This document shows, one piece after another, positions 43,141 to 52,307 of a stretch of DNA of 64,000 bases. Every line of letters begins with the position of its first letter. Position 1 is the first letter of the stretch. Both the position numbers and the translations under genes were made by a program. The notes under the pieces were generated by a model. That model did not search any database and had not been told where the DNA came from. It worked only from the letters and a program-made list of their open reading frames with translations. The DNA comes from Flavobacterium undicola (GTDB lineage Bacteria; Bacteroidota; Bacteroidia; Flavobacteriales; Flavobacteriaceae), in NCBI RefSeq assembly GCF_009909155.2, contig NZ_JAAAPM020000001.1, forward strand, positions 186,001 to 250,000, given 5' to 3'.

Positions 43141-43989
43141 TTAGTTGTTTTTTAAGACATAAATCAACGAAGAATACTCCGAATTCTGTTTTGCTTTCCA
43201 ATTCGACTGTAATCCGATAAAAAAGGCCTTTATGAAATTCATTTTTCCATTTTTATATTTTTCTGAAAGTAAACTAACATAAAACGAATCAAACTTCATA
43301 GGAAGTACTTTTTCTAATTTCATGTTTTCTTTTTGGAAAAGCATTTGAATTGCTTTTTTTGAAAAATGCCAAAAATGAATTGGCACATCAAAAGCAGCCC
43401 AAAAAACCCCATAATGTTTTGCATCAAAAGATTTAAAATTAGGAACAGCAATAATTAAAGTTCCTGTTGGTTTCAATAAGCGTTTCAGTTCTTTAATCTG
43501 AAAATCCAAATCAGGCACATGTTCTAAAACATGCCACATGGTAATTAAATCAAAAGAAGAACTTTCTAACGCAGTTGTATTTTCTACAAATGAAATTCCT
43601 TTATTAATTGCAATTCCTTTAGCTCTATCGCTAGGTTCAATTCCAACAGTTTCCCAACCATCATTTTTAGCAACAGTTAGAAAATCTCCTGTACCTGCTC
43701 CTATGTCTAAAATTTGCCCTTTAGCAACTTGCTGAGAATTGATTAAATTCAATTTGTTTTTTAAGGCGATGCCTTTTACAAAATGATATGCTTTTTCAAA
43801 TAAAGAACGTTTATTATCTGTATGCGAAATATAATCTTCGCTTTCGTAATACTTCCCTAAATTTTCTAAACTTGGTTGGGGATGCGTGATTAACATATCC
43901 AAATCTTCATCGTGATACAATTCGAAAGTTTCCTTAGAAACAGAATGGTCTTTTACAGTAAGAAAATATTTTTTATTTGAAATATCCAT
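43141..43989 (-). CDS. class I SAM-dependent methyltransferase
   Basis: The 282-residue protein has motif I as ILDIGAGTGDFLTVAKNDGW (about residues 92-111), motif II VGIEPSDRAKGIA, and DLITMWHVLEHVPDLD as motif IV. The N-terminal 70 residues (YDLD-type start with a YYESEDYISH segment) are found in glycan- or ubiquinone-type methyltransferases. The substrate is unknown. No zinc-binding cysteines are present. Confidence 0.88.
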   Translation of the reverse strand: MDISNKKYFLTVKDHSVSKETFELYHDEDLDMLITHPQPSLENLGKYYESEDYISHTDNKRSLFEKAYHFVKGIALKNKLNLINSQQVAKGQILDIGAGTGDFLTVAKNDGWETVGIEPSDRAKGIAINKGISFVENTTALESSSFDLITMWHVLEHVPDLDFQIKELKRLLKPTGTLIIAVPNFKSFDAKHYGVFWAAFDVPIHFWHFSKKAIQMLFQKENMKLEKVLPMKFDSFYVSLLSEKYKNGKMNFIKAFFIGLQSNWKAKQNSEYSSLIYVLKNN

Positions 43990-44046
43990 TTTTTAATTTT
44001 CAGTGGTTGGTTTAGAATGAGGGTAAAATTTTATACTAATTTTCAA

Positions 44047-44078
44047 AAGGAGCAATAAATCGAAATTTATTACTCCTT
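44047..44078 (-). terminator. terminator of mnmG
   Basis: Stem AAGGAGCAATAAAT / ATTTATTACTCCTT (one mismatch) followed by T residues on the minus strand, between mnmG and the upstream end of the methyltransferase. Confidence 0.65.
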
Positions 44079-44131
44079 ATTTTTTATTTTTAAAACAGCT
44101 TCACCTTAGTAATAACAAGGCTTACGAGCGT

Positions 44132-44147
44132 AGTTTCACGTGGAACA
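44132..44147. promoter_or_regulatory. parS-like site 3 (one mismatch)
   Basis: AGTTTCACGTGGAACA matches the ParB-binding palindrome TGTTnCACGTGnAACA at all but the first base. It lies in the short gap downstream of mnmG, about 2 kb from the other two sites. Confidence 0.75.
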
Positions 44148-44210
44148 AATCTATCTGAGATTTTTGATATTAGAATTTAGATTTAATCTGAAATCTAAAA
44201 TCTAAAATTA

Positions 44211-46082
44211 TTATCTCCCCATATAAATCAATAAAACTGAAATATCGCTAGGAGAAACTCCACTAATCCTTGAAGCTTGTGAAATTGTTACAGGACGAAT
44301 CTTGTTTAGTTTTTGTTTCGCTTCAATAGACATCGATTTGATTTTATTATAATCAAATTCGGCTGGAATTTTTACATCTTCAAGACGAGTCAATTTATCC
44401 GCATTGTTTCTTTCCTTTTCAATATAACCAGAATACTTTACTTGAATTTCGGCTTGTTCTAAAATTTCCTGATCCAAATCGTTTTCGGCAACATAAGTTT
44501 GAACTTTCTCAAATTTCATCATATCTTCCAAATCGATTTGCGGACGGGAAAATATTTTAAACATCTTATCCCCTTGCGAAATTGGGGCCGTTTCTTTAGA
44601 CTTTAAAATAGGATTGGTTTCAGCAATTGAAACACTGGTTTCTTTAAAAAACGAAACCATCTTTTCAGATTCATTCAGTTTGCGTTCCATTCTACGTAAA
44701 CGAGCTTCTGAAGATAAACCTATTTCATATGACATTGGCGTCAACCTAAAATCAGCATTATCCTGACGCAATAAAGTTCTGTATTCAGCACGAGAAGTAA
44801 ACATTCGATAAGGCTCTTCTGTACCTTTGGTAATTAAATCATCAATTAAAACTCCAATATAAGCTTCATCTCTTTTTAAAATTAGTGGTGCTTTTTCATG
44901 CACTTTTAAATGCGCATTAATTCCCGCCATCAATCCTTGAGAAGCCGCTTCTTCATAACCGGTAGTTCCATTAATTTGTCCGGCAAAATACAAACCTTCA
45001 ACCAACTTTGTTTCCAAAGTATGTTTTAATTGTGTTGGTGGAAAATAATCATATTCGATTGCATAACCAGGCCTGAAGAATTTTACCTTTTCAAAACCGG
45101 CAACAGAACTCAAAGCTTTAAATTGAATATCCTCTGGAAGCGAAGTAGAAAATCCATTAACATAAACCTCACAGGTATTCCAACCTTCTGGTTCTACAAA
45201 AAGCTGGTGTCTTTCTTTATCAGCAAAACGATTAATTTTATCTTCGATAGACGGACAATATCTTGGCCCAAGACTTTTAATTCTTCCGTTAAACATTGGC
45301 GAACGATCAAAACCTTCTCTCAAAATATCATGAACTTCTAAAGAAGTATAGGTCATGTGACAAGATCTTTGATGTGTCAATGGGGAAGTCAAATCAGAAT
45401 AAGAAAACTTAGAAGGCTTTGCATCACCTTTTTCTTCATTCATTTTTGAATAATCTAAAGAACGCCCATCAACTCGAGGAGGTGTCCCAGTTTTCATTCT
45501 ACCGGCTTCAAAACCCGCTTCAATCAAATCTTCAGTAATTCCATAAGCAGCACTTTCGCCAGCTCTACCTCCACCGAATTGTTTTTCTCCAATATGAATC
45601 AATCCATTCAAGAAAGTTCCATTGGTCAACACAACCGATTTGGAACGAATTTCAATTCCCAAAGAAGTTCTAATTCCTTTTATTTTTCCGTTTTCAATAA
45701 TCAACCCTTTTACCATTTCTTGATAGAAATCAAGATTTGGAGTTCCTTCTAACATCATTCTCCATTCTTCGGCAAAACGCATACGGTCACTTTGAACTCT
45801 TGGAGACCACATTGCAGGCCCCTTTGATTTGTTCAACATCTTAAATTGAATCGCGGTTTTATCAGAAACAATTCCTGAATAACCCCCAAGCGCATCAATC
45901 TCGCGAACAATCTGACCTTTTGCAATTCCACCCATTGCAGGATTACAAGACATTTGGGCAATGTTTTGCAAACTCATGGTAACCAACAAAGTTTTGGAAC
46001 CCAAATTTGCAGCAGCAGCAGCAGCTTCACAACCTGCATGCCCAGCACCCACAACAATTACATCATACTCTTCTAGAAACAT
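44211..46082 (-). CDS. mnmG: tRNA uridine-34 5-carboxymethylaminomethyl enzyme MnmG
   Basis: The 623-residue FAD protein has the Rossmann signature VVGAGHAGCEAAAAAANLG at the N-terminus, CNPAMGGIAKGQIVREIDAL, and the FAD-binding GTPPRVDGRSLDYSK region. The C-terminal helical domain includes QASRISGVSPSDISVLLIYM. With MnmE it installs cmnm5 on wobble uridines. The gene (gidA) is commonly found near the chromosome origin, consistent with parS sites on both flanks. Confidence 0.97.
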   Translation of the reverse strand: MFLEEYDVIVVGAGHAGCEAAAAAANLGSKTLLVTMSLQNIAQMSCNPAMGGIAKGQIVREIDALGGYSGIVSDKTAIQFKMLNKSKGPAMWSPRVQSDRMRFAEEWRMMLEGTPNLDFYQEMVKGLIIENGKIKGIRTSLGIEIRSKSVVLTNGTFLNGLIHIGEKQFGGGRAGESAAYGITEDLIEAGFEAGRMKTGTPPRVDGRSLDYSKMNEEKGDAKPSKFSYSDLTSPLTHQRSCHMTYTSLEVHDILREGFDRSPMFNGRIKSLGPRYCPSIEDKINRFADKERHQLFVEPEGWNTCEVYVNGFSTSLPEDIQFKALSSVAGFEKVKFFRPGYAIEYDYFPPTQLKHTLETKLVEGLYFAGQINGTTGYEEAASQGLMAGINAHLKVHEKAPLILKRDEAYIGVLIDDLITKGTEEPYRMFTSRAEYRTLLRQDNADFRLTPMSYEIGLSSEARLRRMERKLNESEKMVSFFKETSVSIAETNPILKSKETAPISQGDKMFKIFSRPQIDLEDMMKFEKVQTYVAENDLDQEILEQAEIQVKYSGYIEKERNNADKLTRLEDVKIPAEFDYNKIKSMSIEAKQKLNKIRPVTISQASRISGVSPSDISVLLIYMGR

Positions 46083-46136
46083 TTTTTTATATTTTTCCTG
46101 AACACAGGACTTAAATTAAATCTTAAAAATTCCAAA

Positions 46137-46152
46137 TGTTCCACGTGAAACA
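46137..46152. promoter_or_regulatory. parS site 1
   Basis: TGTTCCACGTGAAACA is a full match to TGTTnCACGTGnAACA, the ParB-binding chromosome partition site. It lies between mnmG and ybeY. Confidence 0.92.
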
Positions 46153-46179
46153 TTTACACTCAAAACAAAAAAAACAATC

Positions 46180-46599
46180 TTACTGTTCCACGTGGAACAT
46201 TGCTATCTTTTCATCTTCCTTAGAACGCATCAAACGTTCATCCTCATCTCCCTTATCCTTATAACCGCAATAATGTAAAACTCCATGAACCAAAACACGC
46301 TTCAACTCCTCTTCAAAAGAAACATTAAAATCATTAGCATTGTCCTGAACACGTTCAACTGAAACAAAAATATCTCCGTTTAATTCATTCCCTACCGTGT
46401 AGTCAAAACTAATAATATCAGTAAGTGTATCGTGGTTTAGATATTCAAGATTAATTTTATGAAGATAATCATCATCACAAAAAATATAATTAATCTCCCC
46501 TTCATTCTTCTTTTCAGATGCAATTACAGCCGACAACCAAGTAGAAATAGCTTCTTCGTTATCTAAATTAAAGTCGTTTTCGTAATTAAAATTTATCAT
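46180..46599 (-). CDS. ybeY: endoribonuclease YbeY
   Basis: The 139-residue protein has the metal site region LVHGVLHYCGYKDKGDEDERL. The first two histidines of HGxLHxxGYxH are present, but the third position reads Lys-Asp-Lys, as in several Bacteroidota YbeY proteins. It processes 16S rRNA ends and supports ribosome quality control. Its last residues MFHVEQ are encoded by a complete parS palindrome (46184-46199), so a chromosome-partition site is built into the reading frame. It overlaps the DUF4175 gene by 4 bp. Confidence 0.95.
   Translation of the reverse strand: MINFNYENDFNLDNEEAISTWLSAVIASEKKNEGEINYIFCDDDYLHKINLEYLNHDTLTDIISFDYTVGNELNGDIFVSVERVQDNANDFNVSFEEELKRVLVHGVLHYCGYKDKGDEDERLMRSKEDEKIAMFHVEQ
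46184..46199. promoter_or_regulatory. parS site 2, inside the ybeY coding end
   Basis: TGTTCCACGTGGAACA, a perfect palindrome matching the parS pattern, 32 bp from site 1. It encodes FHVEQ of YbeY on the minus strand just before its stop. Confidence 0.9.
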
Positions 46600-49500
46600 T
46601 TTGTTTTAAAATATTCTTGAACCTTGCGGTTAAAATTGGAGCGCAAAGGTAATGATTGTCTGTTTAATATCTCTATGCTATTCATATATTCTAACAAAGA
46701 ATTAGGTAAAACTCTTGAATGATTAAGAAATTCTTTATCATTGGTTTGCGATTGTCTTTTATTTTCTTCTCCTTGTTGTTGAATAGCATTATTCAATTTT
46801 AAAAGCTCCTGCTTTAAATTCAATACTTTTTGAAGCGTTTCGTTTTTAAAACCTTTGTTCAATAACTGCTTTTCAATTTGTTTCATTTGCTCTAAAGCAT
46901 TCTGACCTTTACTTCCTAAACCTTGCTTTTTTAATTCACCATCTAAAACTTCACGCAGTTCTTTCTGCTCTTTGTAAATTTCCATTATAGATTTAGCATC
47001 ACCTTCTCCTCCTTCACCATCATCATCCCCTTTACCCGAATTAGATTTCCCTTCTTTGCCTTCTCCGGGTTTTATTCCTTTTTTAATTTTATCTCCTAAG
47101 CCTTGTTGTTTCGAAATAATATCAGGCAACTGCATTCCTTCGCCCTGACCCGGTTTAGGTTTTCCCTGTCCCATAGAAGACAAAGACATTTGCATATTGT
47201 TCAGCATTTCGCTTAAAAAATCTCCTAATTTATTAGCCGAAGCTATAACATATTGCTGATGTGAAACACCCTTAGGAATTTCAGAATAGGATAATTTATC
47301 AATAGCTTTATCAATGTTGTACTGAACATTTCCAACTTCTTTCGTAATATCTTCAGTGAATTTTGGATTTCGTAAAGACATTGCGAACAAACTATCATCA
47401 ACATGTTTGAACTGGATTCGCAAATCTTGTTGTAGTTTTATATTCTTATTAAAAGCTGGCGAAGCTGAATTAAGTGATTTAAAATTCAACATTACGGATT
47501 CCTGCGAAAGAGAAAAAGCCAATAAATTATCCAAAATTTGGCGCAGCATTTTAACATCTTCTTCTAGTTGTTCCATTTCAGCACCATCCATTCCCTGATC
47601 CATTTTCATCGCCATCGATTTCATTTTTTTGGAAGCACTTTTCTGATTTGGCTTTGCTTTTGAAGTATTGTTTTTTTGCAATTCTTCTGAAGCTTTCTCC
47701 AAATCTTCTTCAATACTTTTTTCAGTTTTATCATCGTTAGGAATGTCTAAAGGTGATTTTAATTTTTTATTATCTTTTTCTAAATCATTCAAATCTTCTT
47801 GAATTTTATCAAAATCCTTATTTATTTCTTGTTGTTTAGCATTAGTATTTTCCTTTTCATTCTCAGAAAGTTTATCTTGCTTGTCTGATAATTTTTCTAA
47901 TTTATCAGCAATTTGTTCTGCCTTTTTTTGAACGTAATACTTCTTAGTCAATTCAACTAATTGTTGTAAATTCTTAATCTGATTTTTACTCTTCTGTTTA
48001 AACTGATCTAACTTTTCAAGCAAATCTTCATTCTTCATTTTATCATTTAGAGCTTTTAATTCGTCTAAAAGTTTCTTGTTTTTTTCTAATTCCTCATTGT
48101 TATTATCAAGACGTTTTTCCAATTCTTTTTTAAAATTATCCTCAGGTTTTGATTTAGATTCGTCTAAATTATTTTTCATTTTATCCATAAAGTTGCGCAT
48201 CATTTCATCCTGCTTCTTTTGCTGTTGAATAAAATCATTTACTTTTTGTTGGTCATTGAATTCAAAATTTTCTTTTTCTTTTCCTGATTTCTGAATCTTA
48301 TCCAATTCTGAAAATTGCTTGTCCTGACTCTTTAATGATTTCTGTAAACCTTGAATGTTATCATTTTGTTGTTGCAAAATTAAATCCTGCTTCTCCTGAG
48401 CAGTTACAATTCGATTAGAAAAAACAGCCGATTTAGAACTTTTGAAATGATGTAAAACATCATTATCAAAAACTTCAAAATAATAATCATAAGTTACTCC
48501 TTCAACAACAGGAAGATTAGCTGGAAATGAAAAAACAAATTGATCAAAAACTCCCGACTTAATAGCAATTGTTCCACGTTTGGCATTAGACCGTTTATTA
48601 GATTCATAATAGACAACTTGTAATTTTGATAAACCATTATCATCCCCTATTTTCCCTAAAAGATAATTGGTAGCCAACTTCAAACTATCAGGAGCCTGGT
48701 TAACTGTAATAGTTGGGTACTGATCTTTGATAACTGTAAGCTGATAATTCAATTTTTCGAAGTTAGAAACCATATTATTTGAAGTAATAATCTGATAATC
48801 TGTATTTTCAATCACTTTTTTTGATAAAACAAAGTTGTTTTCTGATTTAGCAAAAGGATAAACCATATTTGCATTAGAAAATACCACTTTTTGGGTTGCT
48901 TGTGTACTCATTCTCCAGGTTACCAATGTTCCTTCGGGAATAATGGCATTTCCTGTACCTTTGATAATTTCAGCTTTTCTATTAAGATGCGATGGGAAGT
49001 TCAATTGCATTTCGAAATTTAAAATAGAAGGAACAGCCACAACTTTTAACTCATAATCATCAGATGAAACTGAATTTCCTTTAATATAAAAAGAAATATT
49101 CTGAGTGGGTTTTTCAATCTTAAACTCAAATTCCCCAGGCTTAGTGTTCTCCATAAAATAACTTTCATCATCAATGAAAATCATCGCATTTTCAGGAATT
49201 ACTTTACCCACAGTTTTTACTTTAACAATAAAATCTTTGTTTTGCTCCGTTTGTAAACTAGAATTCAAAAGCACAAATTCAAAAGGAGCCGGAGGCAAAA
49301 AAGAAGCATTAAAATGCACTACCCTATTCAAACTTTGAGTCAGTATCGATTTATTACCTGAAATATAAAAAGCTGCAAACAATAAAACAGGAATAAAAGC
49401 AAGCGGTAAATATTTTTTATTCGAATTAAAATTAATCGCATTAGAAAAAGGAATGGGTTGCAAAGCATTGGCTTTTTGTTCAATGGAGGCCAAAAGCAAT

Positions 49501-49937
49501 TCGGATTTTGCTGTGTTACTTTCAGGATTTGAAAGCTGAATGAAATTAAGCAGCTTATCTTTCACATCCGAAAAATGATTCCCAATTATAGCCGAAGCAT
49601 CATTATAATCAATCCCTTTTTGAAATTTAAACAGTTTAAAAGTTGGAAATAAAATATAACGAAAAAGCAAAACGACTTCTACCCCAACAAATGTCCAAAA
49701 CAAAATAGTTCTTCCTATGGGTTTCAACCAAAGAAAATATTCAATGAAAAGCGTGAAAAGAAAATACAATAAACCCAGACCAATGAAGAAAACCACGCCT
49801 CTTATCAGTTCGTTTAAATAATACTTTCTAATAAAAGCTTCTAATTTTTGATATATAAAATTGGAACTATTCAAAGTGTTTTTACTTTTTAATAACCCAT
49901 AAAAGTAATAATTATAATGATATATATTCAATGTCAA
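46596..49937 (-). CDS. giant DUF4175 membrane protein
   Basis: A 1113-residue protein. Two N-terminal membrane helices (ELIRGVVFFIGLGLLYFLF and TILFWTFVGVEVVLLFRYIL), a third (LAFIPVLLFAAFYI), then a long extracytoplasmic part with an Ig-like beta region. Residues from about 510 to 760 form a lysine-, glutamine- and glutamate-rich coiled-coil (with repeats like QKSKNQIKNLQQLVELTKKY). Another Gly/Lys-rich tract lies near GQGKPKPGQGEGMQL. DUF4175 proteins are conserved in Bacteroidota with unknown function, likely in the cell envelope. Confidence 0.9.
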   Translation of the reverse strand: MTLNIYHYNYYFYGLLKSKNTLNSSNFIYQKLEAFIRKYYLNELIRGVVFFIGLGLLYFLFTLFIEYFLWLKPIGRTILFWTFVGVEVVLLFRYILFPTFKLFKFQKGIDYNDASAIIGNHFSDVKDKLLNFIQLSNPESNTAKSELLLASIEQKANALQPIPFSNAINFNSNKKYLPLAFIPVLLFAAFYISGNKSILTQSLNRVVHFNASFLPPAPFEFVLLNSSLQTEQNKDFIVKVKTVGKVIPENAMIFIDDESYFMENTKPGEFEFKIEKPTQNISFYIKGNSVSSDDYELKVVAVPSILNFEMQLNFPSHLNRKAEIIKGTGNAIIPEGTLVTWRMSTQATQKVVFSNANMVYPFAKSENNFVLSKKVIENTDYQIITSNNMVSNFEKLNYQLTVIKDQYPTITVNQAPDSLKLATNYLLGKIGDDNGLSKLQVVYYESNKRSNAKRGTIAIKSGVFDQFVFSFPANLPVVEGVTYDYYFEVFDNDVLHHFKSSKSAVFSNRIVTAQEKQDLILQQQNDNIQGLQKSLKSQDKQFSELDKIQKSGKEKENFEFNDQQKVNDFIQQQKKQDEMMRNFMDKMKNNLDESKSKPEDNFKKELEKRLDNNNEELEKNKKLLDELKALNDKMKNEDLLEKLDQFKQKSKNQIKNLQQLVELTKKYYVQKKAEQIADKLEKLSDKQDKLSENEKENTNAKQQEINKDFDKIQEDLNDLEKDNKKLKSPLDIPNDDKTEKSIEEDLEKASEELQKNNTSKAKPNQKSASKKMKSMAMKMDQGMDGAEMEQLEEDVKMLRQILDNLLAFSLSQESVMLNFKSLNSASPAFNKNIKLQQDLRIQFKHVDDSLFAMSLRNPKFTEDITKEVGNVQYNIDKAIDKLSYSEIPKGVSHQQYVIASANKLGDFLSEMLNNMQMSLSSMGQGKPKPGQGEGMQLPDIISKQQGLGDKIKKGIKPGEGKEGKSNSGKGDDDGEGGEGDAKSIMEIYKEQKELREVLDGELKKQGLGSKGQNALEQMKQIEKQLLNKGFKNETLQKVLNLKQELLKLNNAIQQQGEENKRQSQTNDKEFLNHSRVLPNSLLEYMNSIEILNRQSLPLRSNFNRKVQEYFKTK

Positions 49938-50025
49938 AAATCAATAACAATTACAATATCAAATTTTAATATAAAACTCAATCAACAATCTAAAATCTAA
50001 ACTCAACAATCTAAAATCTGAATTG

Positions 50026-50033
50026 TATCTTTG
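50026..50033 (+). promoter_or_regulatory. predicted promoter for gltX
   Basis: TATCTTTG fits TAnnTTTG, 18 bp before the gltX ATG. The preceding spacer has two direct AACAATCTAAAATCT words (about 49985 and 50006). Confidence 0.5.
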
Positions 50034-50051
50034 TGGCAAAATTTATAAAAG

Positions 50052-51557
50052 ATGTCAAACCCAATTCGTGTGCGTTTTGCACCAAGTCCAACGGGACCTT
50101 TACATATTGGCGGAGTTCGTACTGCCTTATTTAATTATTTGTTTGCAAAAAAAAACGGAGGAACTTTCTTTCTAAGAATTGAAGATACTGACCAAAACCG
50201 ATTTGTTCCTGGTGCCGAACAATACATCATGGAAGCCTTAGAATGGTTAGGAATTGCTCCTGATGAAACCATTGGAAGAAATGAGAAATTTGGCCCTTAC
50301 CGACAAAGCGAAAGAAAAGAATTATACAAACAATATGCCGACCAATTGATCAATTCGGGTTGGGCATACTACGCATTTGATACTCCAGAATCATTAGATG
50401 CTTACAGAAAAGCGGAAGAAGAACAAGGAAAAACATTTATTTACAATCATACTAACAGAGAAAAACTGGATACTTCTTTAGTTATTTCTGCAGAGGAAAC
50501 AGCACAAAGAATTGCTAACGGAGAACATTATGTTATTCGATTCAAAACTCCTGTTGACGAAATTTTACATTTAAAAGATATCATTCGTGGAATTGTAAAG
50601 TTTGAAAGTAATCTTTTAGATGATAAGGTTTTGTTTAAAAGTGACGGAATGCCAACGTACCATTTAGCGAACATTGTAGATGATCATTTAATGCAAACTA
50701 CTCATGTAATTCGCGGTGAAGAATGGTTGCCATCTATGCCTTTACACGTTTTATTGTATCATGCATTTGGCTGGGCAGCTCCTGAATTTGCTCATTTACC
50801 TTTGATTTTAAAACCTGTTGGAAACGGAAAATTATCAAAACGTGATGGTGATAAATTAGGTTTTCCTGTATTTCCTTTAGAATGGAAAACCGAAGAAGGC
50901 ATTTCATCAGGTTACAGAGAAAAAGGATTTTTCCCTGAAACGGTTGTTAACTTCTTAGCTTTATTAGGTTGGAATGATGGAACAGAACAAGAGTTATTTT
51001 CATTAGAAGAATTAGTTGAAAAATTTGACTTCAACCGAGTTCATAAAGCTGGAGCCAAATTTGATCCGGAAAAGAACAAATGGTTCAATCACCAATATTT
51101 AATTAAGCAAAAAGATGAAGATTTGGCGAAAGCCTTCACACCTATTCTTAAAGAAAAAGGGTTCTCGACTTCGCTCGAACTGACAACTAAAATAGTTTCA
51201 TCAATTAAAGAACGAGCTCATTTTGTAACTGAATTTTGGGATTTGAGTGATTTCTTTTTTGTGGCTCCAACTGCTTATGACGAAAAAGCAAAGAAAAACT
51301 GGAAAGAGGAAACACCTGCTTTAATGCAAGAATTGATTTCAGTTCTTGAAGAAATCACCGATTTTACTTCTGTAAATATTGAAACTATCGTTAAAGATTG
51401 GTTGACTAAAAACGAAATTGGAATGGGAAAAATAATGCAGCCTTTCCGATTGAGTTTAGTCGGCGCTTTGAAAGGGCCTCACCTATTTGATATTGTAGAA
51501 ATCATTGGAAAAGATGAAACTATAAAAAGAATTCAAAAAGCAATTGAAACTATATAA
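50052..51557 (+). CDS. gltX: glutamyl-tRNA synthetase
   Basis: The 501-residue class I synthetase has the HIGH-type motif as PTGPLHIGGVRTALFNYLF near the N-terminus and the KMSKS-type motif as GKLSKRDGDK. It attaches Glu to tRNA, which also feeds HemA in this organism. Near residue 375 a surface helix (KGFSTSLELTTK) is encoded by a palindromic repeat-like sequence at 51161-51188, without frame damage. Confidence 0.97.
   Translation: MSNPIRVRFAPSPTGPLHIGGVRTALFNYLFAKKNGGTFFLRIEDTDQNRFVPGAEQYIMEALEWLGIAPDETIGRNEKFGPYRQSERKELYKQYADQLINSGWAYYAFDTPESLDAYRKAEEEQGKTFIYNHTNREKLDTSLVISAEETAQRIANGEHYVIRFKTPVDEILHLKDIIRGIVKFESNLLDDKVLFKSDGMPTYHLANIVDDHLMQTTHVIRGEEWLPSMPLHVLLYHAFGWAAPEFAHLPLILKPVGNGKLSKRDGDKLGFPVFPLEWKTEEGISSGYREKGFFPETVVNFLALLGWNDGTEQELFSLEELVEKFDFNRVHKAGAKFDPEKNKWFNHQYLIKQKDEDLAKAFTPILKEKGFSTSLELTTKIVSSIKERAHFVTEFWDLSDFFFVAPTAYDEKAKKNWKEETPALMQELISVLEEITDFTSVNIETIVKDWLTKNEIGMGKIMQPFRLSLVGALKGPHLFDIVEIIGKDETIKRIQKAIETI
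51161..51188. repeat. palindrome-family repeat inside gltX
   Basis: GTTCTCGACTTCGCTCGAAC continuing to TGACAACT. Its reverse complement GTTGTCAGTTCGAGCGAAGT matches the left arm at 20072 in 17 of the first 20 positions. It is translated in frame within GltX. Confidence 0.75.
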
Positions 51558-51562
51558 AACTA

Positions 51563-51587
51563 AAAGTCCCGAGATTATCGGGACTTT
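51563..51587 (+). terminator. bidirectional terminator between gltX and the beta-barrel gene
   Basis: AAAGTCCCGA / TCGGGACTTT with loop GATTA followed by a run of T, between convergent genes. Confidence 0.9.
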
Positions 51588-51590
51588 TTT

Positions 51591-52232
51591 TTATAAATAA
51601 AGAATAACATTTCCGTTTATAATTCCGGGATTTCCTTTAAAATTATAACCCAGATTTTTAGAATTTAAATTGCCCAGCATATTTGAAATTCCGTATTGAT
51701 AGGAAACATTTAATCTAAAATGTTTGGCTCCGGCTGTAATTCCAACCGTTGGATAAAAATTAAATTTACCAATATCAACAATATCTTTGGCAAGTAAAGT
51801 AGTTCCTGAAATTATATTATTGCCTTTATCAGCATCTATTTTAAATTTTCCGTTTACTTGAACCAAAGGACCAAATTCAACTGATAGATGATTATTAATC
51901 AAAACATAACTCAATTGCAACGAAATTTGAGCTGAAGGCAATTTGTAATTGACATCTTCTTTACCAAAAACCAACCGGTCAGTAGCTACCGAAAAGTTAT
52001 TTTCAGAAAACTGAATAGCGTAAACCATATCCCAGTCATCATAAAAATTACCTCTCATTGATAATCCTGCATTCCATCCTGTACCTGGTTTTGTATCAAA
52101 ATTATTAGTGTTTAAAGTAAATTGATTGATTCCGGCACTAATCCCAATTCGATTCGAATCACGATAACCATATTGAGCAAAACCAAATGCCGAAACTAAA
52201 AGGAAATAAAAAGTTAACGATAGCTTTTTCAT
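51591..52232 (-). CDS. outer-membrane beta-barrel protein
   Basis: From ATG 52232 (MKKLSLTFYFLLVSAFGFAQ, a signal peptide) this gives 213 residues, avoiding the seven-residue extension from 52253. Alternating beta strands with aromatic ends and a C-terminal strand GIINGNVILYL indicate an outer-membrane barrel of the small porin-like type. YGYRDSNRIGISAGINQFTL begins the mature protein. No specific ligand is evident. Confidence 0.8.
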   Translation of the reverse strand: MKKLSLTFYFLLVSAFGFAQYGYRDSNRIGISAGINQFTLNTNNFDTKPGTGWNAGLSMRGNFYDDWDMVYAIQFSENNFSVATDRLVFGKEDVNYKLPSAQISLQLSYVLINNHLSVEFGPLVQVNGKFKIDADKGNNIISGTTLLAKDIVDIGKFNFYPTVGITAGAKHFRLNVSYQYGISNMLGNLNSKNLGYNFKGNPGIINGNVILYL

Positions 52233-52307
52233 AATGTGAGTTTTAACAGGCACAAACCTAAAGTTTTTTTGTAATTTAACAGATAATTTTTAACTAATTT
52301 ATAAACT

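Noticed and set aside
47356..47598. 80-residue forward frame inside the DUF4175 gene
   Set aside because: Antisense to a long conserved reading frame, with no promoter or family match.
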